From an uncultured SAR116 cluster alpha proteobacterium (GTDB taxonomy: Bacteria > Pseudomonadota > Alphaproteobacteria > Puniceispirillales > Puniceispirillaceae): a stretch of DNA of 64,000 nt. The stretch lies in contig CACHXC010000004.1 in the NCBI GenBank assembly GCA_902583715.1, positions 43,276 through 107,275 of the forward strand. Direction: 5' to 3'. Every line of letters begins with the position of its first letter. The stretch's first letter is position 1. Shown here one piece after another: positions 17,636 to 26,334 of the stretch. A program made the translations under genes and the position numbers. Below the pieces are notes generated by a model that was not told where the DNA came from, searched no databases, and saw only the letters and a list, made by a program, of their open reading frames with translations.

Positions 17636-20600
17636 CTAACGGATGTTAATGATCGTCGTAGTTAATGTTGTTGTCGTTTCAATAGCTTTCGCAGAGGCTT
17701 GGAAGTTTCGCTGTGCTGTGATCAAGTTCACCAATTCTTCAGTAATATCAACATTCGAGCGCTCCAAAGAACCCGACAGGATATTTCCATACCCCTCAGA
17801 CCCGGCCTCACCAACCTGCGCAGCGCCTGACACAGCCGTCTCAACATAGGTTGCATTACCAATTTGCTTCAAACCGTTCTGGTTGTTGAAGTTTGCCAAG
17901 ACGATCTTTCCGAGTGGATTATTCTGTCCATTCGTGTAGTTCGCTCGAATGGTGCCAGAAGCGTCGATCTCTAGACCATCCAGACGGCCCGATGTAAAAC
18001 CGTCCTGCTCCACGTTCAGAACCGAGAATGGCTGTGCAAACTGTGTTGACTGACCAAAATCAATGTCCAAAGAGATTGAGAAACCTTCTTCCTGTCTCTC
18101 GTAATGGACAAGATTTTTCGGGCTGATGATCCGACCACCGTTATCAAAGGTCAATTCACCCTCATCGATGTATAGTGGATAGTACCCAGTTACAAGGTTT
18201 GCAGGTGGTTGGGTGACGACATTGCCCGTTGCATCGACATATAGCGCAACACCATCCGCATTAGTCGCTTGCACTAGGTTGTAAATCTGCGGAACATCGC
18301 CAACACCCAACGGCACATCATCTAAACCAAACCTCGCGGCGCCTTTCACTTTAATAGTGGAGGTATTGCCGGTAGTTCCGGTAGTGAATGTAAAATTATT
18401 GTCTGTTGAGTCATATCTGACTGTTACGCCGCCAACAGTATCACCCGTGACTGAATCTTGTATTTGGTTAATTCGGCTTTCCAAAGCCTCAGCAAGTGTA
18501 GATCCAACATAAAAACCAGTCGGAATTTCAATAACACCACTTATGCCGTTTACAGAAACGTTGAAGACATTTTCACCATTTGTGTTTGTCATGCGAAAAA
18601 CACTAGTTAAATCCTCGTTTGCTGCATCCCCAATCGAAACCGCCGCAGAAGATGCGAGACCTCGGCCCGCGGTAGCAATTGCATCCGTTTTTGAGACACC
18701 AACAGACATTAAATGATTATCACCACTAAAATGGTCTGTTGTATCAATTACCGAACCGTCGGTCGTGGAGAGACTATATCTGCCCACCGTGATTGAAGAG
18801 GCACTCTGTGCCGATGTTACGCCAAGCGCACCATCCGCAGCTATCAGTTCACCAGTCGTACCACTTGCAAAAGTAAAGTTTTGAGTGTCGCTGTTGTACT
18901 GTACTGTTATACCAAAGCGCTTGTCGTTAAGCTGGATTTCTTCACCATCGGCGACAAATGGTTCTGTGCGGAGAACTTCACCACCACGGATTAGAACGGT
19001 ACTGGCATCGTCTTGTGTTGGAACACCGAGGTTGTTTGATGCTTCCGCAGTGGTAGCGCCAAAAACTGAAAAAGAGTTAAAATTACTTTCGGTACCCGTG
19101 CCAAGCACTGTACGGTCAACCCGGAACTCAAGCTGCTGAGTATTCTCATTATAATTGACTTTCAAAGCGGGAGCTTTTTCATCTACCCAGTCAGTTGTTG
19201 TGGTGAGGTCATTTGCGGACGCGGATGTTCTCAGACCGAGCACATCCAGAGAGTCTAAAGCGGCACCATTCAGTGTTTGACTAATTGTAAATTGACCACT
19301 ATCGACGCTCAAAATGCCATCGATTGATGCGATTGTGAATACAATATCATCAGCTGGAGACGCACCACCAGTGAGACTTGTCCCAGCGATCGTCAGTTGA
19401 TCTCCAACAACGTAGCCACTTCCCGCCGTATTGAGGGTTACTGTAGCCACTCCTGAAGCGTCCACTGACACATCAAATGTGGCACCTGTTCCTGTGCCCC
19501 CCGTGGTAGCTAAATTTGTGCCTGATATTGATGCAAGAGAAGATCCATTTGCAAAAGTATGCGAGCCAGTTATTGCCATTTGCGTGTTGGTGTATGCATG
19601 TTTATTCGCATCACCAATTTCACGAATAACTATTTTTTCGCTACTAAAGTTAACAGCCGCACCCTCGTATACATCTGACGCACCCTCAAAAAATGCCTCA
19701 ACAGCCTCAGACTCGTCGCTCATTACATAGATATCTGTTTCAGTCAGAGTGAAACTGTCATCGGGAAACGAAAGACCGGTGGTGTTAATTGTTATGCTGT
19801 TTCCACTTACATTATTAACTGTGAACTCGCGACCGTTAACGTGCGATGCCGGAACAGCATCAGCTGCTACAAATTCACCAGCAATTCTGATTTTTTCATT
19901 AATAGAAATATTGCTCGGTGGGGCAGCAAAATTAATTGTCATGGTATTTTGAGTTGCATCAAATGAGACAGTTGTGCCCGTCGTGTTTACCTGCGTTTTA
20001 TTATCATATACGCTTAAATCAGGTCTTTTGCCTTGATATGAATATACCATAAATCGATCAGTAACGCTTGTAGAGGCCGACGAAGGTGTCGCAGCAGACG
20101 AAGTAGCATGCTTGAGATTAACAATTTGGGTTGAAGTTAAGATGCCATCCATCTGTGATCCAACAGCACGCGCAAACAACTGGTTAGAAACCCCTAAAGC
20201 ACTGGCACCATCAATAGTGTCAGTCGTTGTATCGACAGCATAATCATTTAGTGCAGTGTTGATGCGTGCCTGCGCATGTGCCAAAAACTGCTCACGGGTG
20301 AAATCCGGCGAAGCTCCTGTTAACGTAATACCTTCAACCGTTGAAACATAACTATCTGCCAACAAATCCACTGAAACCGCAGTGGTGAGGCCCGTTGAAG
20401 ATCCGTCAGCATTAAGTTTAAACAAGTTAATGCTGAGGGTATCATCAACGTTCTGGACAACTTGAATTTTGTTATCATCACCGTAAGCAGTGTTAATTGC
20501 TCGTTCTACCTCAGCCGCCAATTGCGTGGCATTATATTTACCAGGCCGCAAATCGATATTTACAGGTACGTCTCCGTTGTCAACATTGACCGTTAGGAAG

Positions 20601-21634
20601 TTTTTGCCCCAGTAGACACGGCTATCGGCATCACCACTCTCACGCGTTGCATTAAATTGAATAGGATCAGTGACAATTTCGACGAGCCTATCACCTTCTT
20701 CACCAAAGTCGAATTCAGTTTGCTCGCCGGTGAGTTTTCCAGGCTGGGAATCCACCAATGTCTGTAAATCATCTCTCTTATAAAGTGCAGAGCCTTTACC
20801 CTCGAGAAAGTAGTTATCATCCGGAACAGAAGTCGTCTGCATGCCAAAGCGGTCAATGAAGATCTGATTTCCTGCGTCATCTACAGATGGCACCAGGTCA
20901 GGTGTAATAATCGTATCGTTGATCACCAAGCGGGTGTCGTATTTGTTCGTTGGATCATTTGCGGAGGCAGATTGCGTTTTGATGAAATACATAGTCGCAA
21001 TTGTTGGGTTACCCAAATCATCAAAGATTGTGATTGACGTTGAGTTTGTAAATGTGTTTGGGTTTGCAGGATCAAAAGTGTATCCATCACTGAACTCTGG
21101 TCGATCAGGCACTACATCGGCTGCCGCCGGCACGTTCACCCCTAATGTAATATTACTTGTTGCCTGTGGATCACCAGAGGTCACTGGCAGTTGTAGAGGA
21201 AGCGCGCTATCCAAGTCCTTTGCTGTAACCGAACCATCATTGTTCACGGGATATACGAGCAAGTACTGGCCAGCAGAGTCAACCACATAACGGTCGTTGT
21301 TCACATTTAAGGAACCATTTCGCGTGTAAACTTTTTGAGCTGAAGTCAGTGACGGCTTCAAGGTGAAAAAGCCTTGACCAGAAATCGCCAAATCAAGCGC
21401 GTTCAGGGAAGATGAGATATTACCCTGCGTGAATTGCTGCTTAATACCTTTCAAAATGGTACCAGAACCGATAGATGAGGATGCGTTCTGCAATGGCGAT
21501 GTTGCAAAGATATCGCCAAATTCTGCACGGCTCCGTTTAAATCCGGTTGTGCCAACGTTAGCAATATTGTTAGAGGTCGCTGAAATATCAGACTGAGAAC
21601 CATTCAAACCTGTCAACGCAGTATAAAATGACAT
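17636..21634 (-). CDS. flgE: Flagellar hook protein FlgE, giant form
   Basis: Hook subunit of 1332 aa, about three times the 400 aa of enteric FlgE. The N-terminus (MSFYTALTGL, then SNNIANVGTTGFKRSRAEF) and the C-terminus (LERSNVDITEELVNLITAQR) are canonical, with the frame open throughout. The insert contains many Thr/Ser-rich beta-type segments. Near residues 708-768 it has a glycine repeat (GTGATFDVS, GSGYVVGDQLTI) also found in FlgK and flagellin. A hook of these subunits would carry large outward domains. It sits between flgD (57 bp) and flgF (35 bp). Confidence 0.94.
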   Translation of the reverse strand: MSFYTALTGLNGSQSDISATSNNIANVGTTGFKRSRAEFGDIFATSPLQNASSSIGSGTILKGIKQQFTQGNISSSLNALDLAISGQGFFTLKPSLTSAQKVYTRNGSLNVNNDRYVVDSAGQYLLVYPVNNDGSVTAKDLDSALPLQLPVTSGDPQATSNITLGVNVPAAADVVPDRPEFSDGYTFDPANPNTFTNSTSITIFDDLGNPTIATMYFIKTQSASANDPTNKYDTRLVINDTIITPDLVPSVDDAGNQIFIDRFGMQTTSVPDDNYFLEGKGSALYKRDDLQTLVDSQPGKLTGEQTEFDFGEEGDRLVEIVTDPIQFNATRESGDADSRVYWGKNFLTVNVDNGDVPVNIDLRPGKYNATQLAAEVERAINTAYGDDNKIQVVQNVDDTLSINLFKLNADGSSTGLTTAVSVDLLADSYVSTVEGITLTGASPDFTREQFLAHAQARINTALNDYAVDTTTDTIDGASALGVSNQLFARAVGSQMDGILTSTQIVNLKHATSSAATPSSASTSVTDRFMVYSYQGKRPDLSVYDNKTQVNTTGTTVSFDATQNTMTINFAAPPSNISINEKIRIAGEFVAADAVPASHVNGREFTVNNVSGNSITINTTGLSFPDDSFTLTETDIYVMSDESEAVEAFFEGASDVYEGAAVNFSSEKIVIREIGDANKHAYTNTQMAITGSHTFANGSSLASISGTNLATTGGTGTGATFDVSVDASGVATVTLNTAGSGYVVGDQLTIAGTSLTGGASPADDIVFTIASIDGILSVDSGQFTISQTLNGAALDSLDVLGLRTSASANDLTTTTDWVDEKAPALKVNYNENTQQLEFRVDRTVLGTGTESNFNSFSVFGATTAEASNNLGVPTQDDASTVLIRGGEVLRTEPFVADGEEIQLNDKRFGITVQYNSDTQNFTFASGTTGELIAADGALGVTSAQSASSITVGRYSLSTTDGSVIDTTDHFSGDNHLMSVGVSKTDAIATAGRGLASSAAVSIGDAANEDLTSVFRMTNTNGENVFNVSVNGISGVIEIPTGFYVGSTLAEALESRINQIQDSVTGDTVGGVTVRYDSTDNNFTFTTGTTGNTSTIKVKGAARFGLDDVPLGVGDVPQIYNLVQATNADGVALYVDATGNVVTQPPANLVTGYYPLYIDEGELTFDNGGRIISPKNLVHYERQEEGFSISLDIDFGQSTQFAQPFSVLNVEQDGFTSGRLDGLEIDASGTIRANYTNGQNNPLGKIVLANFNNQNGLKQIGNATYVETAVSGAAQVGEAGSEGYGNILSGSLERSNVDITEELVNLITAQRNFQASAKAIETTTTLTTTIINIR

Positions 21635-21691
21635 TCGATTAAACTCCTGCTGGGCGCTTTATATATTCGCGAGACTTCCAAAAAATTGGGA

Positions 21692-22378
21692 TTAGTTTTT
21701 AAACCGGACAACATCGCTGGCTTTGACATCGCCATAGCCGCGCACATCGTAAACAACATCAGCGGCGGCGGCACCTGTTGAGGCCGCCAAAACTTCGCCA
21801 TAGACCGATGCGCCAACTGACTTTAATCCTTTGCCGGTGTCAGCATAAGCTTCAACTTTGATCGACGCATTTTGGCTTAGCACCTCTTGCGGGATATCCT
21901 GCCAGCTAAAACCAACCAGGCCAGCAGACTGCGCACCGAGCTCTTGACTGTGTAAGATTTCACCTGCCTCAGACCGATAAACAATATTCGTATTGGCAGA
22001 GGCCGCCGGGATATCAATCGCGCCGGAAATGCTGCCATCGCTGTCTGGATAGGCAGTGCTCCCTGGCACCAGAACCGAATGGCCCAACATATTCGCCGCT
22101 GTGGCAATACGGAATTCTGACAGCTGATCCGACATGCCTTTTAAGGACTCACTGATTTCAGTGATACCTGTCACTGTGGAAAATTGTGCCATCTGGGCAA
22201 TGAATTCGGCATTTTCCATTGGCGCAAAAGGATCTTGGTTTTGCAATTGCGTTGTCATCAATTTCAAAAAATCCGCTTGACCAAGCTTATCAGACGCACC
22301 TGTCTCTTGAGCTGGCTTTTGAATGCCAAGCTTGTCCAAAATCGTGTTCAGAGAATTGCTGCTGTCAATTGTGCTCAT
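21692..22378 (-). CDS. flgD: Hook-cap scaffolding protein FlgD
   Basis: 228 aa. The N-terminal half carries the family motif DFLKLMTTQLQNQDPFAPMEN with EFIAQMAQFSTV after it. The C-terminal half is an Ig/tudor-like region (residues about 100-215). FlgD caps the growing hook and is later discarded. It lies 24 bp after flgC and precedes flgE, the usual order. Confidence 0.94.
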   Translation of the reverse strand: MSTIDSSNSLNTILDKLGIQKPAQETGASDKLGQADFLKLMTTQLQNQDPFAPMENAEFIAQMAQFSTVTGITEISESLKGMSDQLSEFRIATAANMLGHSVLVPGSTAYPDSDGSISGAIDIPAASANTNIVYRSEAGEILHSQELGAQSAGLVGFSWQDIPQEVLSQNASIKVEAYADTGKGLKSVGASVYGEVLAASTGAAAADVVYDVRGYGDVKASDVVRFKN

Positions 22379-22402
22379 CGTCTAGGTCTCCTGAATTGAA
22401 CC

Positions 22403-22822
22403 CTATTTGCCCATGTTGATTGTGCGCATCATCAATGCGCGCAGTGTTGAAATCACCTCAACATTGTTCTGGTATTGGCGGTTTGCTTCCACCATCTCAA
22501 TCATTTCTTCATTTTCATCAACGGCCGCTCGATAGACATAGCCATCAGCATCAGCAGACGGGTGATTGGGCATGTGCGCCCGCACCGGCTCGCGATCAAC
22601 GCGCTCAATCCCGACAACGTCGACGGTAGACACACCAGTTTTGTCAAAAGCGTCTGCAAATTTTGTTTCAAAGACGGGTTTAAGTGAGCGAAAGGCCTCT
22701 TCTTTGGTTCCAGAAATAGTCCCCGCATTTGCCAAATTACTAGCAACCGTGTTCAGGCGCACAAGCTGTGATGCCATGGCGCGGCCAGAGATATCAAAGA
22801 TGTTTTTAATGTCGTTCATCAT
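22403..22822 (-). CDS. flgC: Flagellar proximal rod protein FlgC
   Basis: 139 aa, normal length. It has the N-terminal rod motif ([12 protein letters not shown]) and the C-terminal [20 protein letters not shown] segment of FlgC. Its ATG overlaps the flgB stop (ATGA-type overlap at 22819-22822), so translation is coupled. fliE, often found just downstream, is not present here. Confidence 0.94.
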   Translation of the reverse strand: MMNDIKNIFDISGRAMASQLVRLNTVASNLANAGTISGTKEEAFRSLKPVFETKFADAFDKTGVSTVDVVGIERVDREPVRAHMPNHPSADADGYVYRAAVDENEEMIEMVEANRQYQNNVEVISTLRALMMRTINMGK

Positions 22823-23205
22823 TCACCTCTGATCGCTGACATCAACCCATTGATACGCTTGTTTAAAAAGCTCAAGGTTGTTTGATAGCGTATGACGTTT
22901 TCAGAAAATTCCATCTGCTCAACCGCCATTTCCACTGTGTTGCCATCCATTGATGGGTTAATCGGATCGCGGTAAAGCATCCGGTCACGCACCGGATTGA
23001 CCATGGTTGGCAAATGCTGATCATCGGTTGTGCGGAGCGGGCCAACGCCGATATGATGCCGGATTTCCGCATCAAAATCTAAATCGCGTGCTTTGAAATT
23101 TGGGGTGGCCGCATTGGCGATATTTGACGCAAGCACCTCATTACGGCGCGAGCGAAGCGACAGCGCCTGTGCATGGAAGTCCAAATATGAGCCGATCTTA
23201 TTCAT
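22819..23205 (-). CDS. flgB: Flagellar proximal rod protein FlgB
   Basis: 128 aa. The N-terminal segment [22 protein letters not shown] identifies FlgB, and the C-terminal [19 protein letters not shown] helix agrees. It is the first gene of the flgBCDEFGHIJKL run. The run is driven by a sigma-54 promoter at 23276-23292, with predicted start near 23265 and a leader of about 60 nt. That promoter overlaps another, oppositely directed one for the gene at 23313. Confidence 0.94.
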   Translation of the reverse strand: MNKIGSYLDFHAQALSLRSRRNEVLASNIANAATPNFKARDLDFDAEIRHHIGVGPLRTTDDQHLPTMVNPVRDRMLYRDPINPSMDGNTVEMAVEQMEFSENVIRYQTTLSFLNKRINGLMSAIRGE

Positions 23206-23262
23206 TTCTGTTCAAAATCCGTAGTTAAGAACTTTATAATTTAGTGAGCGCCGATGGGCGAT

Positions 23263-23279
23263 TTGGTGTAAATTTTGCA
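23263..23279 (+). promoter_or_regulatory. sigma-54 promoter for the gene at 23313
   Basis: Reads TTGGTGTAAATTTTGCA with exact GG-N10-GC spacing; the -24 side is weaker (TTGGTG rather than TTGGCA). Predicted start near 23290 leaves a leader of about 23 nt to ATG 23313, which supports that start over upstream GTG/ATG codons. Its -12 GC is the same dinucleotide used by the flgB promoter on the other strand. Confidence 0.65.
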
Positions 23280-23292
23280 AATAGGATGCCAA
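23276..23292 (-). promoter_or_regulatory. sigma-54 promoter of the flgB operon
   Basis: On the minus strand this reads TTGGCATCCTATTTGCA, with GG-N10-GC. Predicted start near 23265. It overlaps the plus-strand site at 23263-23279, sharing TTGCAA around 23276-23279. Confidence 0.82.
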
Positions 23293-23312
23293 AATCAGCG
23301 AGAGGTAAAAAA

Positions 23313-24077
23313 ATGAGTAAAGCATCTCTGAGTACTGGCAACGGCCCCGGTTCATCTATTGCACTTGCGCCTGAGACTATTCGGATCCGCGATGCACTAA
23401 TCGAAAAATTCAGCGGCGCACCGCTTGAGGAGATGAATAATTTCATGACCCTGGCGCTATCCAATGAAACTGATGAATTGCGGCGGCTCGGCATTCTGGC
23501 GGCACGCATTTATATATTGCGAAGCCGGGTGGCAAATCTGAAAGAATTCAACCGTAACCCGTCATTAACCTCATTGCCGGCGCTCGATACAACAATACTG
23601 AGCCTAAATTTACCGGGTACAGCTGAGCCAATCCTGACAGACGATGGCGAAGCGACATCTGAAGCAAATCAATGGTCACGGATACAGATGACTGAACCAG
23701 GCGAGGTGAATGGTGTGCGTTTTCTGGCAGGCACCATTATAGATGCACAAAGTCAAGACGCTGATAAACTCATTCGCTCAGGCAAGGCCGTGCGGGTGGA
23801 AAAAGACGGCAATATTACCAATCACCATGATGATGATTTCAACGATAGCGCCACCCCTGTGGCTGACAGTGATCACACTGCACAGGCGATTGATAATGAC
23901 GCATCCGCGCAAGCAGCACCAAATGATGCGCCAGCGTCTGACGAGCCACAGGGGGCCAGCGATGCTGATGTGGATGTTGATGATGATACTGAGGTTGATG
24001 CCGAGGCCGAGGCCAGCGAGGGTGAATCCCAGACGGTCGACACCGCAGACGAAGACCCAAAAGCAACAACTTCATGA
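23313..24077 (+). CDS. Unknown protein with acidic, disordered C-terminus, co-regulated with flagella
   Basis: 254 aa, not recognised. Residues about 20-75 are predicted helical (IRIRDALIEKFSG to LRSRVANL). Residues about 125-165 look like a small folded piece with GEVNGVRFLAGTIID. From about residue 175 the chain is very rich in Asp, Glu, Ala and Ser and is probably disordered. ATG 23313 has AGAGG 7 bases before it and fits the sigma-54 transcript start at 23290; GTG 23244 and ATG 23286 in the same frame lie upstream of that start. It overlaps the next gene by ATGA. The divergent flgB operon and shared promoter DNA suggest a flagellar role, possibly regulatory or export-related, which is inference. 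Confidence 0.7.
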   Translation: MSKASLSTGNGPGSSIALAPETIRIRDALIEKFSGAPLEEMNNFMTLALSNETDELRRLGILAARIYILRSRVANLKEFNRNPSLTSLPALDTTILSLNLPGTAEPILTDDGEATSEANQWSRIQMTEPGEVNGVRFLAGTIIDAQSQDADKLIRSGKAVRVEKDGNITNHHDDDFNDSATPVADSDHTAQAIDNDASAQAAPNDAPASDEPQGASDADVDVDDDTEVDAEAEASEGESQTVDTADEDPKATTS

Positions 24078-24418
24078 TGCACAGACGGCTGGTTCATCTC
24101 TCTCTTTTGGTCACATGCGGCGTTGGTCTGACAGCTTGCCCGACAGAACGATTCCGTCATGAAAAATATAAATGCAATAGCGGCGCCTTTGGCATTGCAG
24201 AGATCATCGTCAATGACACCGGTGTTGGTGATATGGCGAAAATCATTGGATATGATTATGAAAAAGAGGTGAAAATCTTGTCATCCAGCAAATCTGTTAT
24301 CACCACAAAAATGGATGATACCAGCATCAAGATTGATCGCGACACGGGTACCGTACGGGTCAAACGCGGCAAACATTATGCGGTGTTTGCCTGCTCTAAA
24401 TCTGTTTTTACAATGTAG
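24074..24418 (+). CDS. Small lipoprotein of unknown function
   Basis: 114 aa. A signal peptide ends in a lipobox LTAC (Cys22), so it is likely an outer-membrane or periplasmic lipoprotein. Two further Cys (CNSG and FACSKS) could form a disulfide. The rest is a short beta-rich region with alternating charged residues (VITTKMDDTSIKIDRDTG). Its start overlaps the stop of the preceding gene (ATGA at 24074-24077), so both are translated together from the sigma-54 promoter at 23263. It converges on the DUF2802 gene. No family recognised. Confidence 0.65.
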   Translation: MMHRRLVHLSLLVTCGVGLTACPTERFRHEKYKCNSGAFGIAEIIVNDTGVGDMAKIIGYDYEKEVKILSSSKSVITTKMDDTSIKIDRDTGTVRVKRGKHYAVFACSKSVFTM

Positions 24419-24431
24419 CGATACGCCTCGA

Positions 24432-24875
24432 TCAGCGTTTCGTTGCGCCATGAAATTTAACAATGGCGCTGGCTTCATCTTCGCCCAGCCCAGTGGCTAG
24501 GGTGATTTCCTCGGCACTTGCCCCACCACGTGCCAAATCTATGGCTTTAGTCAATTGCTTCTCGCCGCCCATAGCCTCTGCCAACCGCGCCAATTCCACC
24601 TTGCTATGCTCATAATTTTCTGAAAATTCTGCATATTGAGTTTCAAGTGTTTGTAGCCTGTTCGCCACAGACTCCAAGTTCAAATTGGTTCTTACAAAAC
24701 TGTCTTGCAGATGCGAAAGACTGCCAGAAATATCCTGGAGCTTATCAAGACAGCGGCGTTGACGCCCCAGCAATATACTAAAAAAAATAGCTGTTAGGAT
24801 CACCAGAACCAGTACCGCGGTGGCTATCGGCATGGTGACTGGATTTTGCAATATGTCCGAAAAATTCAACATCAT
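24432..24875 (-). CDS. Membrane-anchored DUF2802-like flagellar protein
   Basis: 147 aa. One transmembrane helix lies near residues 15-38, followed by a coiled coil (about 45-105). A short C-terminal helical motif (LARGGASAEEITLATGLGE, then DEASAIVKFHG) resembles DUF2802, a family often found in polar-flagellum and chemotaxis clusters of Gammaproteobacteria. It is the last gene of the flgP-T-LysM-A-M-N run, 62 bp after the FlgN-like gene. The biochemical role is unknown. Confidence 0.65.
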   Translation of the reverse strand: MMLNFSDILQNPVTMPIATAVLVLVILTAIFFSILLGRQRRCLDKLQDISGSLSHLQDSFVRTNLNLESVANRLQTLETQYAEFSENYEHSKVELARLAEAMGGEKQLTKAIDLARGGASAEEITLATGLGEDEASAIVKFHGATKR

Positions 24876-24937
24876 TCACATCAACACTACATAACCAACG
24901 CTAGGCGCTAGCGCTTTAGGCAGTTTGAGTATGCGAC

Positions 24938-25228
24938 TTAATCCGACTGTTCGGCAATATATTTTTGCAGGCCAGTCGGAATATTTGCCCTTGTTTCGGC
25001 GCGTTTCTGCAACCCAGCCAACCGTTCAATAATTGACGCCACGCGGCTCTTTTGCTGGTTTGTTAAAGCGCCGCCAGCCGCCAGCAATGTTTTTTGGTCA
25101 CCAAGATAATTGTCAAGCTGATCGCAACCCACCCGAAAATCTGCTGAAGATTGGTCAGACGCCTCTAGCGCGTCGAGCATTTGCTCGACACGCTTTAATG
25201 TATCTTCGATAGCGGCCGTATCAGGCAT
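24938..25228 (-). CDS. flgN: FlgN-like flagellar export chaperone
   Basis: 96 aa, almost wholly helical and acidic, starting 12 bp after the flgM stop. Position next to flgM, size and helical character fit FlgN, the chaperone that delivers FlgK and FlgL to the export gate. Sequence identity to known FlgN cannot be shown by eye, so the name rests mainly on context. Confidence 0.55.
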   Translation of the reverse strand: MPDTAAIEDTLKRVEQMLDALEASDQSSADFRVGCDQLDNYLGDQKTLLAAGGALTNQQKSRVASIIERLAGLQKRAETRANIPTGLQKYIAEQSD

Positions 25229-25240
25229 GATAAATGTCCG

Positions 25241-25537
25241 TTACGAGCTTTTCATTTCCTTATACGCCTCAAGCAGCGCATCTGAAATACGATCAATATC
25301 AATCGGATATTCGCCGCGTTTAATTGCGTCTTTGATCCGATCCACATTGGCCCGATCAATTGGCGCCGAAGCGGCCATTTCTTTGATCGCGGACATATTT
25401 TCAGCTGATTTCAGCTCGACACTATCAATTGATGATGTCGTCGCGGCTGATTTGTTTGCTGTTTGAGGCGCCGCATGGGTGTTATTCGCCTTGCGGGGCT
25501 CCATACGGCTAATGGTGTTTTTAATGCTCTCAACCAT
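25241..25537 (-). CDS. flgM: Anti-sigma-28 factor FlgM
   Basis: 98 aa. The C-terminal half (NVDRIKDAIKRGEYPIDIDR, then IADALLE-type helix) is the FlgM signature. The N-terminal half is Ala/Ser/Thr-rich and probably disordered, as expected for an exported anti-sigma factor. A strong GGAGG lies 9 bases before ATG 25537. FlgM holds FliA (encoded at 32840) inactive until the hook is complete and FlgM is secreted. Together they imply a two-tier sigma-54/sigma-28 hierarchy. It lies 44 bp after flgA, as in Gammaproteobacteria. Confidence 0.9.
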   Translation of the reverse strand: MVESIKNTISRMEPRKANNTHAAPQTANKSAATTSSIDSVELKSAENMSAIKEMAASAPIDRANVDRIKDAIKRGEYPIDIDRISDALLEAYKEMKSS

Positions 25538-25581
25538 CTAAGTTGACCTCCAATGTTTGCACTAACGACGCGCTGTTAATA

Positions 25582-26334
25582 TTATTTAGCTCGAATGCGG
25601 ATTTTTTTTCCAGAAATTGCAACACCCTCAACCACCAGCCCGCTCGAATTATTTTTTACTCTAACGCGGTCACCAAGTTGCGCGTCATCGACGGCAATAC
25701 CCGCGCTGACAACCGTTACCAAGCCAATTTTTGACTCGATAATCACTGACTGATCTTTCTGGATGGCATAATCAAGCTCAAGATGGCGGGTGCGAATGAT
25801 CTGATTGATTGTGAGTGCCCTTTTTGCCTTGCGGCCGACAACATCATCAATATCACGAAAATACCCTACACCCGGGTTGGCGTCACGCTGAACAAGCCTC
25901 ACATCTCCCATACCGATAATTTCACCAGGTTGCAGGCTCTTTGTCAGTACGACAAAGTTGGACAGAATGGCATCACTCTCTGGGTATGACGCGGTGTCAG
26001 GCGCGTCTTTGGCAAAACTATCAATTTGCGTCCGTATTGCAATTTTGAAGCCGTCCGTATCCGGGCAAGTTAAGCGCACAGTTTTATACCCCCCAAACAT
26101 CGGCGTAACCTCTAATGGCGACTGGCAGGCACGAAACCGGCGGTTATCCGAAATCACCGGGCGACTGTCTAACCCACGCGACATCAGCACTGAACGCACA
26201 TGATCTTTCAGCTGGGCGCCGCTGATCATATCACCAGCCATGGCCGGAGGCATTATGCAGATTGCCGATACCATCCCCATTGTGATGAGTGATTTACCCG
26301 CCAAAGAAAAAAATGTCATTTTGCCGCTCGCCAT
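25582..26334 (-). CDS. flgA: P-ring assembly chaperone FlgA
   Basis: About 250 aa. A signal peptide (ending near PAMAG) precedes a SAF-like C-terminal domain: SLQPGEIIGMGDVRLVQRD, then RALTINQIIRTRHLE and the VEGVAISGKKIRIRAK end. FlgA is a periplasmic chaperone for FlgI. ATG 26334 has an AAGGCGAG sequence just upstream and overlaps the end of the LysM gene by 41 bp; the frame is open further upstream without a signal peptide. It is followed by flgM. Confidence 0.9.
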   Translation of the reverse strand: MASGKMTFFSLAGKSLITMGMVSAICIMPPAMAGDMISGAQLKDHVRSVLMSRGLDSRPVISDNRRFRACQSPLEVTPMFGGYKTVRLTCPDTDGFKIAIRTQIDSFAKDAPDTASYPESDAILSNFVVLTKSLQPGEIIGMGDVRLVQRDANPGVGYFRDIDDVVGRKAKRALTINQIIRTRHLELDYAIQKDQSVIIESKIGLVTVVSAGIAVDDAQLGDRVRVKNNSSGLVVEGVAISGKKIRIRAK

